A DNA stretch of 64,000 nt from Calditrichales bacterium MX18-03 (GTDB taxonomy: Bacteria > Bacillota > Clostridia > Lutisporales > Lutisporaceae), in assembly GCA_021083345.1 (NCBI GenBank), contig JAJGRE010000002.1, positions 992,001 through 1,056,000 on the forward strand. The letters are read 5' to 3'. The notes beneath the pieces were generated by a model, which saw nothing but the letters and a program-made list of their open reading frames with translations, had not been told where the DNA came from and did not search any database. This document shows positions 19,065-27,792 of the stretch, piece by piece. The stretch's first letter is position 1. The number at the start of each line of letters is the position of its first letter. A program made the translations under genes and the position numbers.

Positions 19065-20483
19065 CTAAAATTCGGCATCTATGGTTTTGATCCTGTATTT
19101 TCCGATCTTGTACTGCAGTGTCTGCCGCGGAACCTCCAGGAGCTGTGCTGCCCTTGTGATATTGCCGCCGCTTTTCTGCATGGCTTTCTCTATCAGGTTC
19201 CTTTCCAGCTGGCGGATGTTGTTTTTGAGGGATTTGATTTCCTGGTCCTCTTCCTTTTGATCCAGCCGGTTGAAGGCGTCCATCAGATAGTAAGGCAGGC
19301 AGCCGCTGTCTATCTGCCGCCCCTCCGCCATGTTCATAGCCCCCTCGACGGCATGCTCCAGCTCACGCACATTGCCCGGCCAGGCATAGGCCATAAAAAA
19401 AGCCTGCACGCTCTCTTCCACCTTTGCCACGTTTTTGCCCATACGCTTGTTGTACTTCTTGATGAAATGACGCACCAGCACCGGAATATCTTCCCGCCGC
19501 TCCCGCAAAGCCGGCATTTTCAAAGAGATGACACTCAACCGGAAGAACAGGTCATCCCTCAAAGTTTTCTCCTGCAGCGCCAGCCTGGGGTCCACATTGA
19601 TAGCGGTCATGATGCGGACGTCCACATGCACCGTTCTGGTATCCCCCACCCGGCGGACATTGCCGTCCTGGATAACGCGCAGCAGCTTGGCTTGCAGCTG
19701 CATGGACATGGAATTGATCTCGTCCAGAAAAAGCGTGCCGCCGTCTGCAATTTCAAAAAGGCCCGGTCTTGTCTCAGCCCCGGTGAAGCTTCCCTTGACG
19801 GTACCGAAAAGAATGCTCTCCAGAAGGCTTTCCGGCAGTGCCGCACAATTTTGGGCAATAAACGGCTTATCCCGTCTGGGGCTGGCGTTGTGGATGGCAT
19901 GGACCAGCAGCTCCTTGCCTGTTCCCGTCTCTCCGTACACCATCACGGGAGAAGGTGAATTGGATACCGTCATGGCATCTTTTTTCAGCTTCAGCATCTG
20001 TTCGGAGGCGCCGATCAGATCTCCAAAGTTATAAAAAGCCTTGTGCCCGTCATATTTCTTTTCGTTTTTTCCTTCCTTCAAAAGCTCTGCCTGCAAGTCC
20101 ACAACCTTTTCTGAGAGCTTCTTTACTTCTGTAATATCCCTGGAGACCTCCAGCGCCCCAATCACCTTTTTCCCCACTATGACGGGTATGGTAGAGTTGA
20201 CGGTTGTAATCTTCACACCTTTATAGTTCTTGAAGGACTGCTGATAGTTCAAAATGGGCTTGCCTGATTTCATCACCTTCAGAATGGTACTGGTCTCCTC
20301 CGTCAGCGACGGATAGATCTCCAGAATATGACGCCCGATGGCTTCCTCGGGATTTATGTTGTCCAATTCTGCCGCCAGACGGTTGTAGTAGATGATCTTG
20401 CCCGAGCTGTCCACAATATGGATGCCGTCCTGGATATGATCCAGAATGTCCTCAATGTTCTCCTTGAAAAATGAATTCAGCAT
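19065..20483 (-). CDS. Sigma-54-dependent activator, PAS-AAA-Fis (lysine operon regulator)
   Basis: A 472-residue enhancer-binding protein. It has an N-terminal PAS domain (about 8-120), a AAA+ domain with Walker A GETGTGKE (about 184), the sigma-54 contact loop GSFTGA (about 229), LFLDEINSM and the R-finger region, and a C-terminal Fis-type helix-turn-helix (about 425-465, NITRAAQLLEVPRQTLQYK). The PAS domain probably senses a small ligand. Located right upstream of the kam operon and its -24/-12 promoter on the same strand, it is the obvious activator of lysine fermentation, and it may act on the other two similar promoters in this window. Confidence 0.93.
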   Translation of the reverse strand: MLNSFFKENIEDILDHIQDGIHIVDSSGKIIYYNRLAAELDNINPEEAIGRHILEIYPSLTEETSTILKVMKSGKPILNYQQSFKNYKGVKITTVNSTIPVIVGKKVIGALEVSRDITEVKKLSEKVVDLQAELLKEGKNEKKYDGHKAFYNFGDLIGASEQMLKLKKDAMTVSNSPSPVMVYGETGTGKELLVHAIHNASPRRDKPFIAQNCAALPESLLESILFGTVKGSFTGAETRPGLFEIADGGTLFLDEINSMSMQLQAKLLRVIQDGNVRRVGDTRTVHVDVRIMTAINVDPRLALQEKTLRDDLFFRLSVISLKMPALRERREDIPVLVRHFIKKYNKRMGKNVAKVEESVQAFFMAYAWPGNVRELEHAVEGAMNMAEGRQIDSGCLPYYLMDAFNRLDQKEEDQEIKSLKNNIRQLERNLIEKAMQKSGGNITRAAQLLEVPRQTLQYKIGKYRIKTIDAEF

Positions 20484-20572
20484 GCGCTGCCTCCTTAATG
20501 CGGCCTGTACCGCCGGTTATTCGGCACATGGCCTGTATAAAAAGCAGGTCCGGTCCTTTGTGTCAGCTGAAC

Positions 20573-21007
20573 CTACCTGCCCAGTGTCACCTTTATTTCC
20601 ATTTCGTTAAGCAAAGCGTCCTGCCCTTCAAGCTGCAGCTCGTAATCAAGAAAAACAGTAAAGGACGCCTCACCGGTATCCTGTACCTGCACGTCTTTCG
20701 TGTTGAGCTTCATGTGGATGATGCCGTATCCCGTCTGATAGGCGGTATGCGCCTCCTGCCCTTTGACAAAAACAAACCTGGCATGGACATTACCCGACCG
20801 CACCAAGGTAACCTCTTCTTCCGCAAGCTTCAGGGTGGAGGCGGTCCCTTCCATGCCCGAGACCTCGGTCTCCTTATACATCACATATCTGGCGCCGCCT
20901 TTTTCATAATACTTCCCCTCTGTAAAAAACTCCATTATATCAGTGCTTCCGTCTCTGTCCCGTTGGGAAGTCCGTATAAGTATTTTCGCTGTCTTTGCAT
21001 TTTCCAT
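20573..21007 (-). CDS. DUF1934 family protein (YwiB-like beta-barrel)
   Basis: A 144-residue small cytoplasmic protein of the DUF1934/YwiB family, a calycin-like beta-barrel of unknown role. It shows alternating beta strands, with EFFTEGKYYEKGGARYVMYKETE near the N-terminus and a C-terminal VFLDYELQLEG. The ATG at 21007 has GAGGTAA just upstream; an earlier start at 21061 has no ribosome site. Family members often lie near argS and cell-wall genes in Firmicutes; here the neighbours are cheV and a sigma-54 regulator, which gives no clue to function. Confidence 0.8.
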   Translation of the reverse strand: MENAKTAKILIRTSQRDRDGSTDIMEFFTEGKYYEKGGARYVMYKETEVSGMEGTASTLKLAEEEVTLVRSGNVHARFVFVKGQEAHTAYQTGYGIIHMKLNTKDVQVQDTGEASFTVFLDYELQLEGQDALLNEMEIKVTLGR

Positions 21008-21075
21008 GATTACCTCATCAAGTATATACAGGTTGTGTTCGGGATCGAAGATCCCAAACACAACCTTTTATCCGT

Positions 21076-21987
21076 CTACAGTATCAGTTTGTCAATCAGT
21101 CCAACCAGGTTGCCGATTTCGGGCTTGGTGACCTGCGCATCGGCGCCGAGGGCCTCACCCTTCCTTCTCATCTCTTCATTGATCAGAGATGAGAAAATGA
21201 TGACAGGGAGCTTTCTGAGTACTTCGTCATCCTTGATCAGCTTTGTCAGGCGGTGGCCATCCATCTGGGGCATTTCGATGTCGGTAATGACGCACGCTAC
21301 ATGCTCCTTCAGCTTTTGGGGCGTATCTTTCTTGAATGTCTCAAGCAAGTCCCAGGCCTCCTTCCCGTTGGGCAAGGTGGTAATACTGGTATATCCGGCT
21401 TTAGTCAGCGCATCATAGAGCATTTTTGTCAGCATCTCAGAGTCCTCTGCAATCACAATGGGCTTGTCGGTCCTTTTCCTTTGTCCAAGCCGGTCTATCT
21501 CCGACATCTGGATGCCGGTCTGGGGGCTGATGTCCACCAGTATTTTTTCAAAATCCAGGATCATGATCAGTTTGCCGCTCAGCTTGACGATTCCCGTTAT
21601 AAGGCCTTCCTTGTCGCCATAGAGGGTGCTGTCCGGCTTTTCAATATCCGTCCAGGAAATCCGGTGAATTCCCACGACCGAATGAACCTGGAAGGCTGTG
21701 TAGAGCTTGTTGAAATTTGCTATGATGAACAGATTCTTATTGTCGTCCTCCGCAGCCGGCAGATTGAGATAGCGTGGCAAATCAATGACCGCCATGACCG
21801 AATCCCTGGGCTTGAAAATACCTTTGATGCAGGGGTGCGAATTGGGAACGGTGGTCACTTTGGTATAGGGCATGATCTCTCTGACTTTCGCTACATTGAT
21901 GCCGAAGGTATTGTCAGCAATCTTGAACTCGACGATTTCCAGCTCATTTGTTCCGCTTTCCAGCAAAATGCCTTTGTTGTTTTCCAT
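21076..21987 (-). CDS. cheV: Chemotaxis protein CheV (CheW-receiver)
   Basis: A 303-residue coupling protein with an N-terminal CheW domain (about 10-150, ELEIVEFKIADNTFGINVAKVREIM) and a C-terminal receiver (about 165-300) with phospho-acceptor CVITDIEMPQMDGH. It couples chemoreceptors to CheA and helps adaptation. The ATG at 21987 has AGGGGG upstream, and the extra 11 residues from an earlier start look spurious. It indicates a chemotactic, motile cell, as does the soluble MCP at 38763-39596. No other che genes are adjacent. Confidence 0.92.
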   Translation of the reverse strand: MENNKGILLESGTNELEIVEFKIADNTFGINVAKVREIMPYTKVTTVPNSHPCIKGIFKPRDSVMAVIDLPRYLNLPAAEDDNKNLFIIANFNKLYTAFQVHSVVGIHRISWTDIEKPDSTLYGDKEGLITGIVKLSGKLIMILDFEKILVDISPQTGIQMSEIDRLGQRKRTDKPIVIAEDSEMLTKMLYDALTKAGYTSITTLPNGKEAWDLLETFKKDTPQKLKEHVACVITDIEMPQMDGHRLTKLIKDDEVLRKLPVIIFSSLINEEMRRKGEALGADAQVTKPEIGNLVGLIDKLIL

Positions 21988-22059
21988 GCATATTCCCCCT
22001 AATCTTTGGTTTAGGTACAACTAAATCGTGTCTTGACATCCGCTGCCGGTAGCACCGGC

Positions 22060-23055
22060 CTATAATAGGTATTTTGCCAGTTCTTCTTCTCTGGCGGGTT
22101 TTACGGTAATAAAGTCATGTCCTTCCTGATTTCCATAACGATATTTGACTACGACCTGTTCCTGATCCTTGAACTTGCTGTATCTGGCGACAATCTCCGC
22201 TGCCAGCCGCAGCTCCCCGTCGGCTGCCGTCATCCCTTTTGTCGGGACGATGACACCGGTGGAGCCGGTGCATTCAGCCGTATCCAATATAATAAAATCA
22301 TCCCTGATGAGTTCCCGCAAGTCGATATACTCCTGGCTGTTCCTGGTGCTGATCAGCTTCACCGCAGGAGACAGCCTGAACTGCCTTCCCAGCTTGATGA
22401 GCCTGATGTCCTCCGGGGTCACACTTGCCTTATCAATATTATACAGGTCTCTGAGCCTGTTTGCAAATTGAGGTTCGGTCAGCAGGCAGCCTCCCGCAGG
22501 TGTGGGATAATCAACGATGCCTAGCTGCGCCGCCAATTCCATCTGCGCCTTCCTTGACTTCCCGCTGATACCGAACAGCCGGCTCCTGTCCACCAGTCCC
22601 TCCAGCTCCATCCTTGTGGGCTGCAGCTTCTGAGCGCATAAAGGCCTCAATATCTTGTCCTCGAAATCTGATTCCTTTCTGACGATATCCAATGCCTTTT
22701 TGTTCTGGGACATGGGCCTCTGGTCCAATACCTCGCCGGTGATGAGGAAATCCGCTTCCATCTCCTCCAACATCCGGCCTGCATATTTCAGCATCATGGC
22801 GTGGCAGTCAATACATGGGTTCATATTCTTTCCATAGCCGTTTTTCGGATGCTTGGTCATTTCCAGATGCTCCACGGTAAAATCAACTGCCTTGAGCGGC
22901 AGCCCGATCTGTGCCGCCATTTTTTCGGCGTTCTTTGAACCAAAAAAAGCGGATACGAAGCAGATGCCGATGACATCTATCCCTTGCGTCTGTATCAGCT
23001 TTGCAGCCAGGATGCTGTCCAGGCCGCCGGAAGTCAGTGCCAGTGCTCTTGTCAT
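22060..23055 (-). CDS. PP-loop ATPase, MnmA/ThiI-like, with C-terminal NFACT-R-like domain
   Basis: A 331-residue protein. The N-terminal adenine-nucleotide alpha-hydrolase domain carries the PP-loop SGGLDS (residues 9-14) and a CIDC pair (about 80-83), as in tRNA thiolation enzymes. The C-terminal part (about 215-325) resembles the NFACT-R_2 RNA-binding domain fused to such enzymes in clostridia. A role in tRNA sulfur modification or another sulfur transfer is plausible but not shown. It lies between cheV and an MBL hydrolase gene. Confidence 0.75.
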   Translation of the reverse strand: MTRALALTSGGLDSILAAKLIQTQGIDVIGICFVSAFFGSKNAEKMAAQIGLPLKAVDFTVEHLEMTKHPKNGYGKNMNPCIDCHAMMLKYAGRMLEEMEADFLITGEVLDQRPMSQNKKALDIVRKESDFEDKILRPLCAQKLQPTRMELEGLVDRSRLFGISGKSRKAQMELAAQLGIVDYPTPAGGCLLTEPQFANRLRDLYNIDKASVTPEDIRLIKLGRQFRLSPAVKLISTRNSQEYIDLRELIRDDFIILDTAECTGSTGVIVPTKGMTAADGELRLAAEIVARYSKFKDQEQVVVKYRYGNQEGHDFITVKPAREEELAKYLL

Positions 23056-23071
23056 GTGTGTTTCCTTTCTT

Positions 23072-23971
23072 TTATTTCCTTAGCCACTTTAATTTATATT
23101 TCTCAAATACGATCTCTAATGCTCCAATATTTGTCATATAGGACAGGAATGCCGATACCGTGGACACTGCCAGATAATACTGAATTGGGTTTTGCTTGAT
23201 TTGGTATTTTTCCATCAGACTGGATACGATATCCTCCCTGTCCAAGGCCTGTACACAGGCATCGGTTATAAAGCCCACGATCTCGTTGATCCGCCTGATG
23301 TTGCAATCCAATGTCATGACCGGATCGGCAAGCATTGCTCCATGGCAGGGTATATAATAATCGTACTTTAATCCCTTTAAATATTCAAGTGTCAAAAGTG
23401 CGTTTTTTATGTCGGAAAAATAGGGCAGACCATGCTTTTCGATCAGCTCGCAAGAAAAAAAGGCATCTCCTGTAAAAAGGGCACCATCCTCCGTCGCCAC
23501 CCCAATGGCACCGGGGGTATGTCCTTTCAGCGGAAGGATATCCACCGCCACCCCTTCCAGGTCCAGACTTCCTGCCTCCAATACAGCTGCCACCCGGGAA
23601 GGCTTTGCCTTGAGAAATTTTGTATTCAGGTCCGAAAGGGGACTTGCTGAATACAAGTAGAAAGGCTCCAGCTCCGGACATTCCACAACCGACTTGTCGA
23701 ATTCCGGTGCCAGAACCGCTGCACCGCACTTATCCGCAATATAGCTGTTTCCGCCGCAGTGGTCTGCATGGGAATGCGTATTGATGATGAATCCGGGCTG
23801 CATGTTTTCCTCCTGCATGAGCCTGATAACTCTTTTCCCGGAATCATCATCAATACCCGTATCAACGACCGCACTTTTTTCCGGACGGGTAGGGTTCCTT
23901 ATCACACCGATCTTTACTGCACCATCTATATAAAAGGTATTGCCCCTCACATGCACCATTCTTCCTGCCAT
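23072..23971 (-). CDS. Metallo-beta-lactamase-fold hydrolase
   Basis: A 299-residue MBL-fold protein with the metal motif HSHADHCGG (residues 65-73), a later KGHTPGAIG histidine, GDAFFS and a PCHGAM histidine, so a two-metal site is probably complete. Family members hydrolyse thioesters, lactones or other esters; the substrate cannot be told. ATG 23971 has AAGGAGG upstream. The gene ends 17 nt before the PP-loop protein gene on the same strand. Confidence 0.85.
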   Translation of the reverse strand: MAGRMVHVRGNTFYIDGAVKIGVIRNPTRPEKSAVVDTGIDDDSGKRVIRLMQEENMQPGFIINTHSHADHCGGNSYIADKCGAAVLAPEFDKSVVECPELEPFYLYSASPLSDLNTKFLKAKPSRVAAVLEAGSLDLEGVAVDILPLKGHTPGAIGVATEDGALFTGDAFFSCELIEKHGLPYFSDIKNALLTLEYLKGLKYDYYIPCHGAMLADPVMTLDCNIRRINEIVGFITDACVQALDREDIVSSLMEKYQIKQNPIQYYLAVSTVSAFLSYMTNIGALEIVFEKYKLKWLRK

Positions 23972-24017
23972 ACCGCTTCCTCCTTAGTGAGAACTCCAGC
24001 TTCCCATAGCCCCGATT

Positions 24018-25091
24018 CTACTTCCGCTCCAGATGCCTTTCAATAGCCAGCCGGATGAGTCTGTCGATCAGCTCACTGTAGCTTATGCCCGCTGCGTCCC
24101 AGAGCTTGGGGTACATGCTGATCTTGGTAAAGCCGGGAATGGTATTGATTTCATTGAGATAGACCTTCCCCGTCCCCTTCTCCATGAAAAAATCCACCCG
24201 GGACATGCCGCTGCAGTCCAAAACCTTGTAAGCCTTCACGGCAATGCTGCGGATCTCCTTGGTCTTGGCTTCGCTCAGACCGGCGGGTATAATCAGTACT
24301 GATTTGCCATCGTCAAAATACTTCGCTTCATAATCATAGAACTCATGACTTGGAATGATCTCCCCGATCCCGGAAGCCATGGGCTCATTATTGCCCAGCA
24401 CAGCGCATTCCAGTTCCCTGCAGCTGATATATTCCTCCACCAGCAGTTTCCGGTCATACTTTGCCGCTTCGGCCAGCGCAGCCGTCAGTTCATCCTGGTT
24501 GTGCGCCTTGCTGATACCCACACTGGAGCCCATGTTGGCCGGCTTTACAAAAACCGGATAGCTGAAATCCGTCTCGATCCTGGCAATGATGCCTTCCGGA
24601 TCCTTCAGCCAATCCGCCTTCATCACCACTTCATAATTCCCTACCGGCAGCCCTGCCGTTCTGAAAAGCTGCTTGGAAACAGCTTTATCCATCCCCAGTG
24701 CCGAGGCCAATACACCACAGCCTACATAGGGTATATCCAGCATTTCAAAGAGTCCTTGAATGGTACCGTCTTCGCCATTAGGCCCGTGCAGTACCGGAAA
24801 GACCGCATCAAGCCTGAAAGCCGGGTCTCCACCAAGTATTCCGGAAAACATCAGGTTGACGGTTTCCTGCCGGTCCAGCTCCGCCGCTTCTTTTTCCCAG
24901 CTGCCGCCCATGATATTTTCCACTTCGCCCCGGTAGGCCATCCACTGTCCGTTTTTTGTGATGCCGATCATGTATATATTGTATTTATCCTTATCCATCG
25001 CTTTAATGACATTGGTGGCGGACATCAGGGACACCTCATGCTCTCCCGACTTTCCGCCGAAGATGACCGCCACGTTGAGCTTTTCTTTCAT
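24018..25091 (-). CDS. ddl: D-alanine--D-alanine ligase
   Basis: A 357-residue ATP-grasp enzyme that makes the D-Ala-D-Ala dipeptide for peptidoglycan. It opens with the expected VAVIFGGKSGEHEVSL, has GPNGEDGTIQGL, the ATP-grasp segment FVKPANMGSSVGI and the C-terminal substrate motif YLNEINTIPGFT. ATG 25091 has GGAGGGG upstream; a start 20 codons earlier is rejected for lack of family match. Housekeeping cell-wall gene. Confidence 0.94.
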   Translation of the reverse strand: MKEKLNVAVIFGGKSGEHEVSLMSATNVIKAMDKDKYNIYMIGITKNGQWMAYRGEVENIMGGSWEKEAAELDRQETVNLMFSGILGGDPAFRLDAVFPVLHGPNGEDGTIQGLFEMLDIPYVGCGVLASALGMDKAVSKQLFRTAGLPVGNYEVVMKADWLKDPEGIIARIETDFSYPVFVKPANMGSSVGISKAHNQDELTAALAEAAKYDRKLLVEEYISCRELECAVLGNNEPMASGIGEIIPSHEFYDYEAKYFDDGKSVLIIPAGLSEAKTKEIRSIAVKAYKVLDCSGMSRVDFFMEKGTGKVYLNEINTIPGFTKISMYPKLWDAAGISYSELIDRLIRLAIERHLERK

Positions 25092-25192
25092 ATATTCCCC
25101 TCCATAGCCTATTGCCTGGCAGCTTTGCTGCATTTGGCCTACTATAATCATATTCTACTCTCATGTCCAATATTATTCAAGCCAACAGAAGC

Positions 25193-25295
25193 AAGGGAGT
25201 TTGCAAGCAAACTCCCTTATTGAAACATTCTGCGCATGCCAGAATGTTTCAATAAAAAGCCGGGTCCAAACCAACAACGCGTGGTTTGGACCCGG
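25193..25295. repeat. Array of three consecutive perfect hairpins
   Basis: Three perfect stem-loops in 103 bp: AAGGGAGTTT / AAACTCCCTT (25193-25218), ATTGAAACATTCTG / CAGAATGTTTCAAT (25219-25253) and CCGGGTCCAAACCA / TGGTTTGGACCCGG (25260-25295). The third lies 24 nt beyond the SASP stop on the minus strand. None has a classical T-run, so these may be factor-independent-like terminators, mRNA-stabilising structures or mobile repeats. Confidence 0.75.
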
Positions 25296-25319
25296 ACTTA
25301 ATACTTTCTGCTTTTCACT

Positions 25320-25493
25320 TTATTTTCCAGCCATGCTTCTTTCTGCAATCTCTATGGCCTTTTTGACCATATTGCCGCAATCTCTTGAGGATACGCCGCC
25401 CCAGCCCTCAGTTCTGACAACGCTGTCAACACCAAGCTCTCTGGCGATTTCATACTTCAGGTTCTCTGACATCAAGCCTCCATGTCTGCTCAC
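25320..25493 (-). CDS. Small acid-soluble spore protein, alpha/beta type
   Basis: A 57-residue protein with the SASP signature LKYEIARELGV near the N-terminus and MVKKAIEIAERSM at the C-terminus. Such proteins coat and protect DNA in the dormant spore. I chose the GTG at 25493, which has GAGGAGG 7 nt upstream; the longer frame starting at 25538 has an unrelated N-terminus. The middle segment RTEGWGGVSSRD is close to the usual GDLTSR area, which contains the germination protease site. It lies downstream of ypeB. Confidence 0.85.
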   Translation of the reverse strand: MSRHGGLMSENLKYEIARELGVDSVVRTEGWGGVSSRDCGNMVKKAIEIAERSMAGK

Positions 25494-25630
25494 AGCAATA
25501 CCTCCTCTGATATAGAATGCGTTCAAATGCAATGGCATGGGATTCTGATAGCAGCATTGCTTGCGCTATCAATCCTATTTTCTGCACTTTGCCCGTCCTT
25601 TATATCTAGAAATATCTGAGGCTTCTTCAA

Positions 25631-27013
25631 TTACTGTGTTAGGGTGCCATTGGCTTCCTTGATGATGCGTAAAATATTCTCTTCATACCCAGTTTCTGCA
25701 TTAATATAAACAAAATAGTCATTGGTCTCGTTTCTGCCTTTGAATTCGTAGCACAGCTGCTCCTTGTTCCCCGGCATCGGGATGACGGCAAGCTTTACCC
25801 GTTCCACCGTCAGCCGCTTGCTCAGCTTCTCCCTTGCTTGTGCCTCCGTCAGCTTGGGCTTGGGAATCTCCCTTTTGTCGTGGGACATCAGGTATGGGTA
25901 TGCATCGAAGCCCACTATTTCCCCATTGTCCAAGGCCACTTTCACCTTGAGCAGATCTGGATATACCAGTATACCGTCATCCGTGACACCTATATATGTA
26001 ATCACTGTCGTATTGTCATTCTTCAGGAAGTAGGTTTCTTCCAGCTTTCCGAAGCCCTGTTTCTCCAGGAATTTTTTTGCAATATCGCTGGCCTTCTGGT
26101 CCGTCAGCTTCTTCTCGGGTACTTCCCGGGGATTCAGCATCCAGAGGACATGCCCGCCCTTTTTGGTTATATCGATACTGATGGACCGCTCTCTATTATT
26201 GTCCTTTGGAATGATTTCCAGACCGAAGGTATTGATCTTCCCTTTGCCGGAGCTGGAAACAATGATCTTGCCCACCTTGTCCGCCCCTATAAATTTCTCA
26301 GCTGCTTTTTTTGCCTCCTCGGCCTTGATGTCCTTTCCCGCCAAGCCTTTAGGCTTCCCCTCTATCACATTATCCGAGAATGGTCCGTCATAGATCAGGC
26401 TGGGATAATCGCTGAATTTGTCTTCCATGGTGCCGAAATTGACATCCACTGCGTTCTGAGAGGCTTTTTTCAGCACCAGCTTTCCCTGCTTCCGCAGTTC
26501 CCCGAAGCGCACCTTGCCCTGTGATACGTCCGACTCCAGAATATGCAGCTGTTCCAGCAGGAACCCAGCATATTTGTTCAGCTTGACGATTTGCTGGACT
26601 TCTTCATCGGTCAATGCCTCGTTCTTGGCATTTTGCCTGGACAACGCGTAACTGAAGTCTCCTACCTGTGTCAGATACTTCGCCGTCTTGCTCAGCGCAG
26701 TATGCGTTATGGGAAGGTCTCCAAGGTTATCGGCGGCTGAAAAAGCCTGACTCCAGGCCTGCGTCATGATGGCATTGCTCTGGGACGGTGAAGCGGATAC
26801 CTCCGCTTTCTCCAGAAGCAGCTTGATATTCTCCACGTTGGTCACCATTTCCCGAAAGGAACGCTGATAGCTGTTCTGCAGGTAGGTCTGGTACTGCTTT
26901 CTTTCCGTATAAGTATTGTAGGCAAAAAAACCGGTCAAAATCAGGGCTGAAGCAAATACGACCATCGCCTGGTGATACTGCTTCCTTGACAGTTGCATTT
27001 TAAATAGCTTCAT
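25631..27013 (-). CDS. ypeB: Germination protein YpeB
   Basis: A 460-residue spore protein with one N-terminal membrane helix (about 14-32), a helical region and C-terminal PepSY-like repeats. In Bacillus and Clostridium, YpeB is needed for stable incorporation of SleB, and the two are co-transcribed, as here (10-nt gap after sleB). The ATG has AGGAGGTG upstream. It is expressed in the forespore in known cases, under sigma-G. Confidence 0.92.
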   Translation of the reverse strand: MKLFKMQLSRKQYHQAMVVFASALILTGFFAYNTYTERKQYQTYLQNSYQRSFREMVTNVENIKLLLEKAEVSASPSQSNAIMTQAWSQAFSAADNLGDLPITHTALSKTAKYLTQVGDFSYALSRQNAKNEALTDEEVQQIVKLNKYAGFLLEQLHILESDVSQGKVRFGELRKQGKLVLKKASQNAVDVNFGTMEDKFSDYPSLIYDGPFSDNVIEGKPKGLAGKDIKAEEAKKAAEKFIGADKVGKIIVSSSGKGKINTFGLEIIPKDNNRERSISIDITKKGGHVLWMLNPREVPEKKLTDQKASDIAKKFLEKQGFGKLEETYFLKNDNTTVITYIGVTDDGILVYPDLLKVKVALDNGEIVGFDAYPYLMSHDKREIPKPKLTEAQAREKLSKRLTVERVKLAVIPMPGNKEQLCYEFKGRNETNDYFVYINAETGYEENILRIIKEANGTLTQ

Positions 27014-27023
27014 TTCGCACCTC

Positions 27024-27737
27024 CTATTTACAGAAATAGTGCTTGCCGATTACTTTGATGATAGGCCGCGACCAGATCCATTTGTTGGTGGTCTTGGCCG
27101 GGTTGTAGTAATAAATCGCTCCGCCGGAGGGATCCCAGCCGTTCAGCGCATCTCTGGCTGCCTTCAGTGCCGAATCTCCCGGGGGTTGGAACATCTGTCC
27201 GTCCGCAACGGCAGTAAAGGCGCCGGGTTGGAAGATGACACCGGCAATGGTATTGGGAAACCTGGGATCATCCACCCTGTTCAAGACGACGGCCCCAACC
27301 GCTACCTGGCCAATATAAGACTCTCCTCTGGCTTCACCATGTATGCACTGTGCCAGTGTATTGACTTCATCGCTTCTTGATGTTCCTCTCCTGGCAGCGG
27401 TTGTGGCTGTTACTCTCATGCCCAAGGCCTTTGCCGTAGCATCTCCCACAATGCCGTCAGCCTTCAGGCCGTTCTTCTGCTGAAAGGCTTTTACGGCAAC
27501 AGCAGTACGCCAGCCATAAATACCATCCACGCTTCCTTTGTAGTAGCCCCAGTTTTTCAGCTTTGTCTGAACTGTTTTTACCTCTGCGCCACGGGAGCCG
27601 TACTTCAACAGGATGCTTCCCGCTTCGTCATAGCCCTCGTTGCCGAATAAGTAGCTGTACAGCGTGCTGCCGAAAGCGCCATATACCGCCAGTATGATCA
27701 AAAAGGGTGCTATTTTTTTCAATCGCTTCGTAAACAA
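27024..27737 (-). CDS. sleB: Spore cortex-lytic enzyme SleB
   Basis: A 237-residue germination enzyme: N-terminal membrane/signal segment, a peptidoglycan-binding repeat (about 45-105, GSRGAEVKTVQTKL and VDGIYGWRT) and a C-terminal hydrolase_2 (lytic transglycosylase) domain with HGEARGESYIGQVAVGAV. It breaks down cortex peptidoglycan at germination. The best start is a TTG at 27737, 8 nt from AGGAGG; a GTG at 27746 overlaps that site. The ribosome site sits inside the 3' arm of a hairpin. Followed by ypeB. Confidence 0.92.
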   Translation of the reverse strand: MFTKRLKKIAPFLIILAVYGAFGSTLYSYLFGNEGYDEAGSILLKYGSRGAEVKTVQTKLKNWGYYKGSVDGIYGWRTAVAVKAFQQKNGLKADGIVGDATAKALGMRVTATTAARRGTSRSDEVNTLAQCIHGEARGESYIGQVAVGAVVLNRVDDPRFPNTIAGVIFQPGAFTAVADGQMFQPPGDSALKAARDALNGWDPSGGAIYYYNPAKTTNKWIWSRPIIKVIGKHYFCK

Positions 27738-27742
27738 GAAAA

Positions 27743-27776
27743 ACACCTCCTGTTTCTATTTTTTGAAACGGAAGGT
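27743..27776 (-). terminator. Hairpin/terminator after spoIIR that holds the sleB ribosome site
   Basis: AAAACACCTCCTGTTTC pairs with GAAACGGAAGGTGTTTT (near-perfect 17 bp) between spoIIR and sleB. On the minus strand the stem is followed by a T-run. The 3' arm contains the AGGAGG of sleB, so it can act both as a spoIIR terminator and as a block to sleB translation. Confidence 0.65.
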
Positions 27777-27792
27777 GTTTTATACGCTTAGA

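Noticed and set aside
25494-25560. A sigma-G promoter before the SASP gene
   Set aside because: A -10-like CATTCTA is present but no matching -35 at the right distance.
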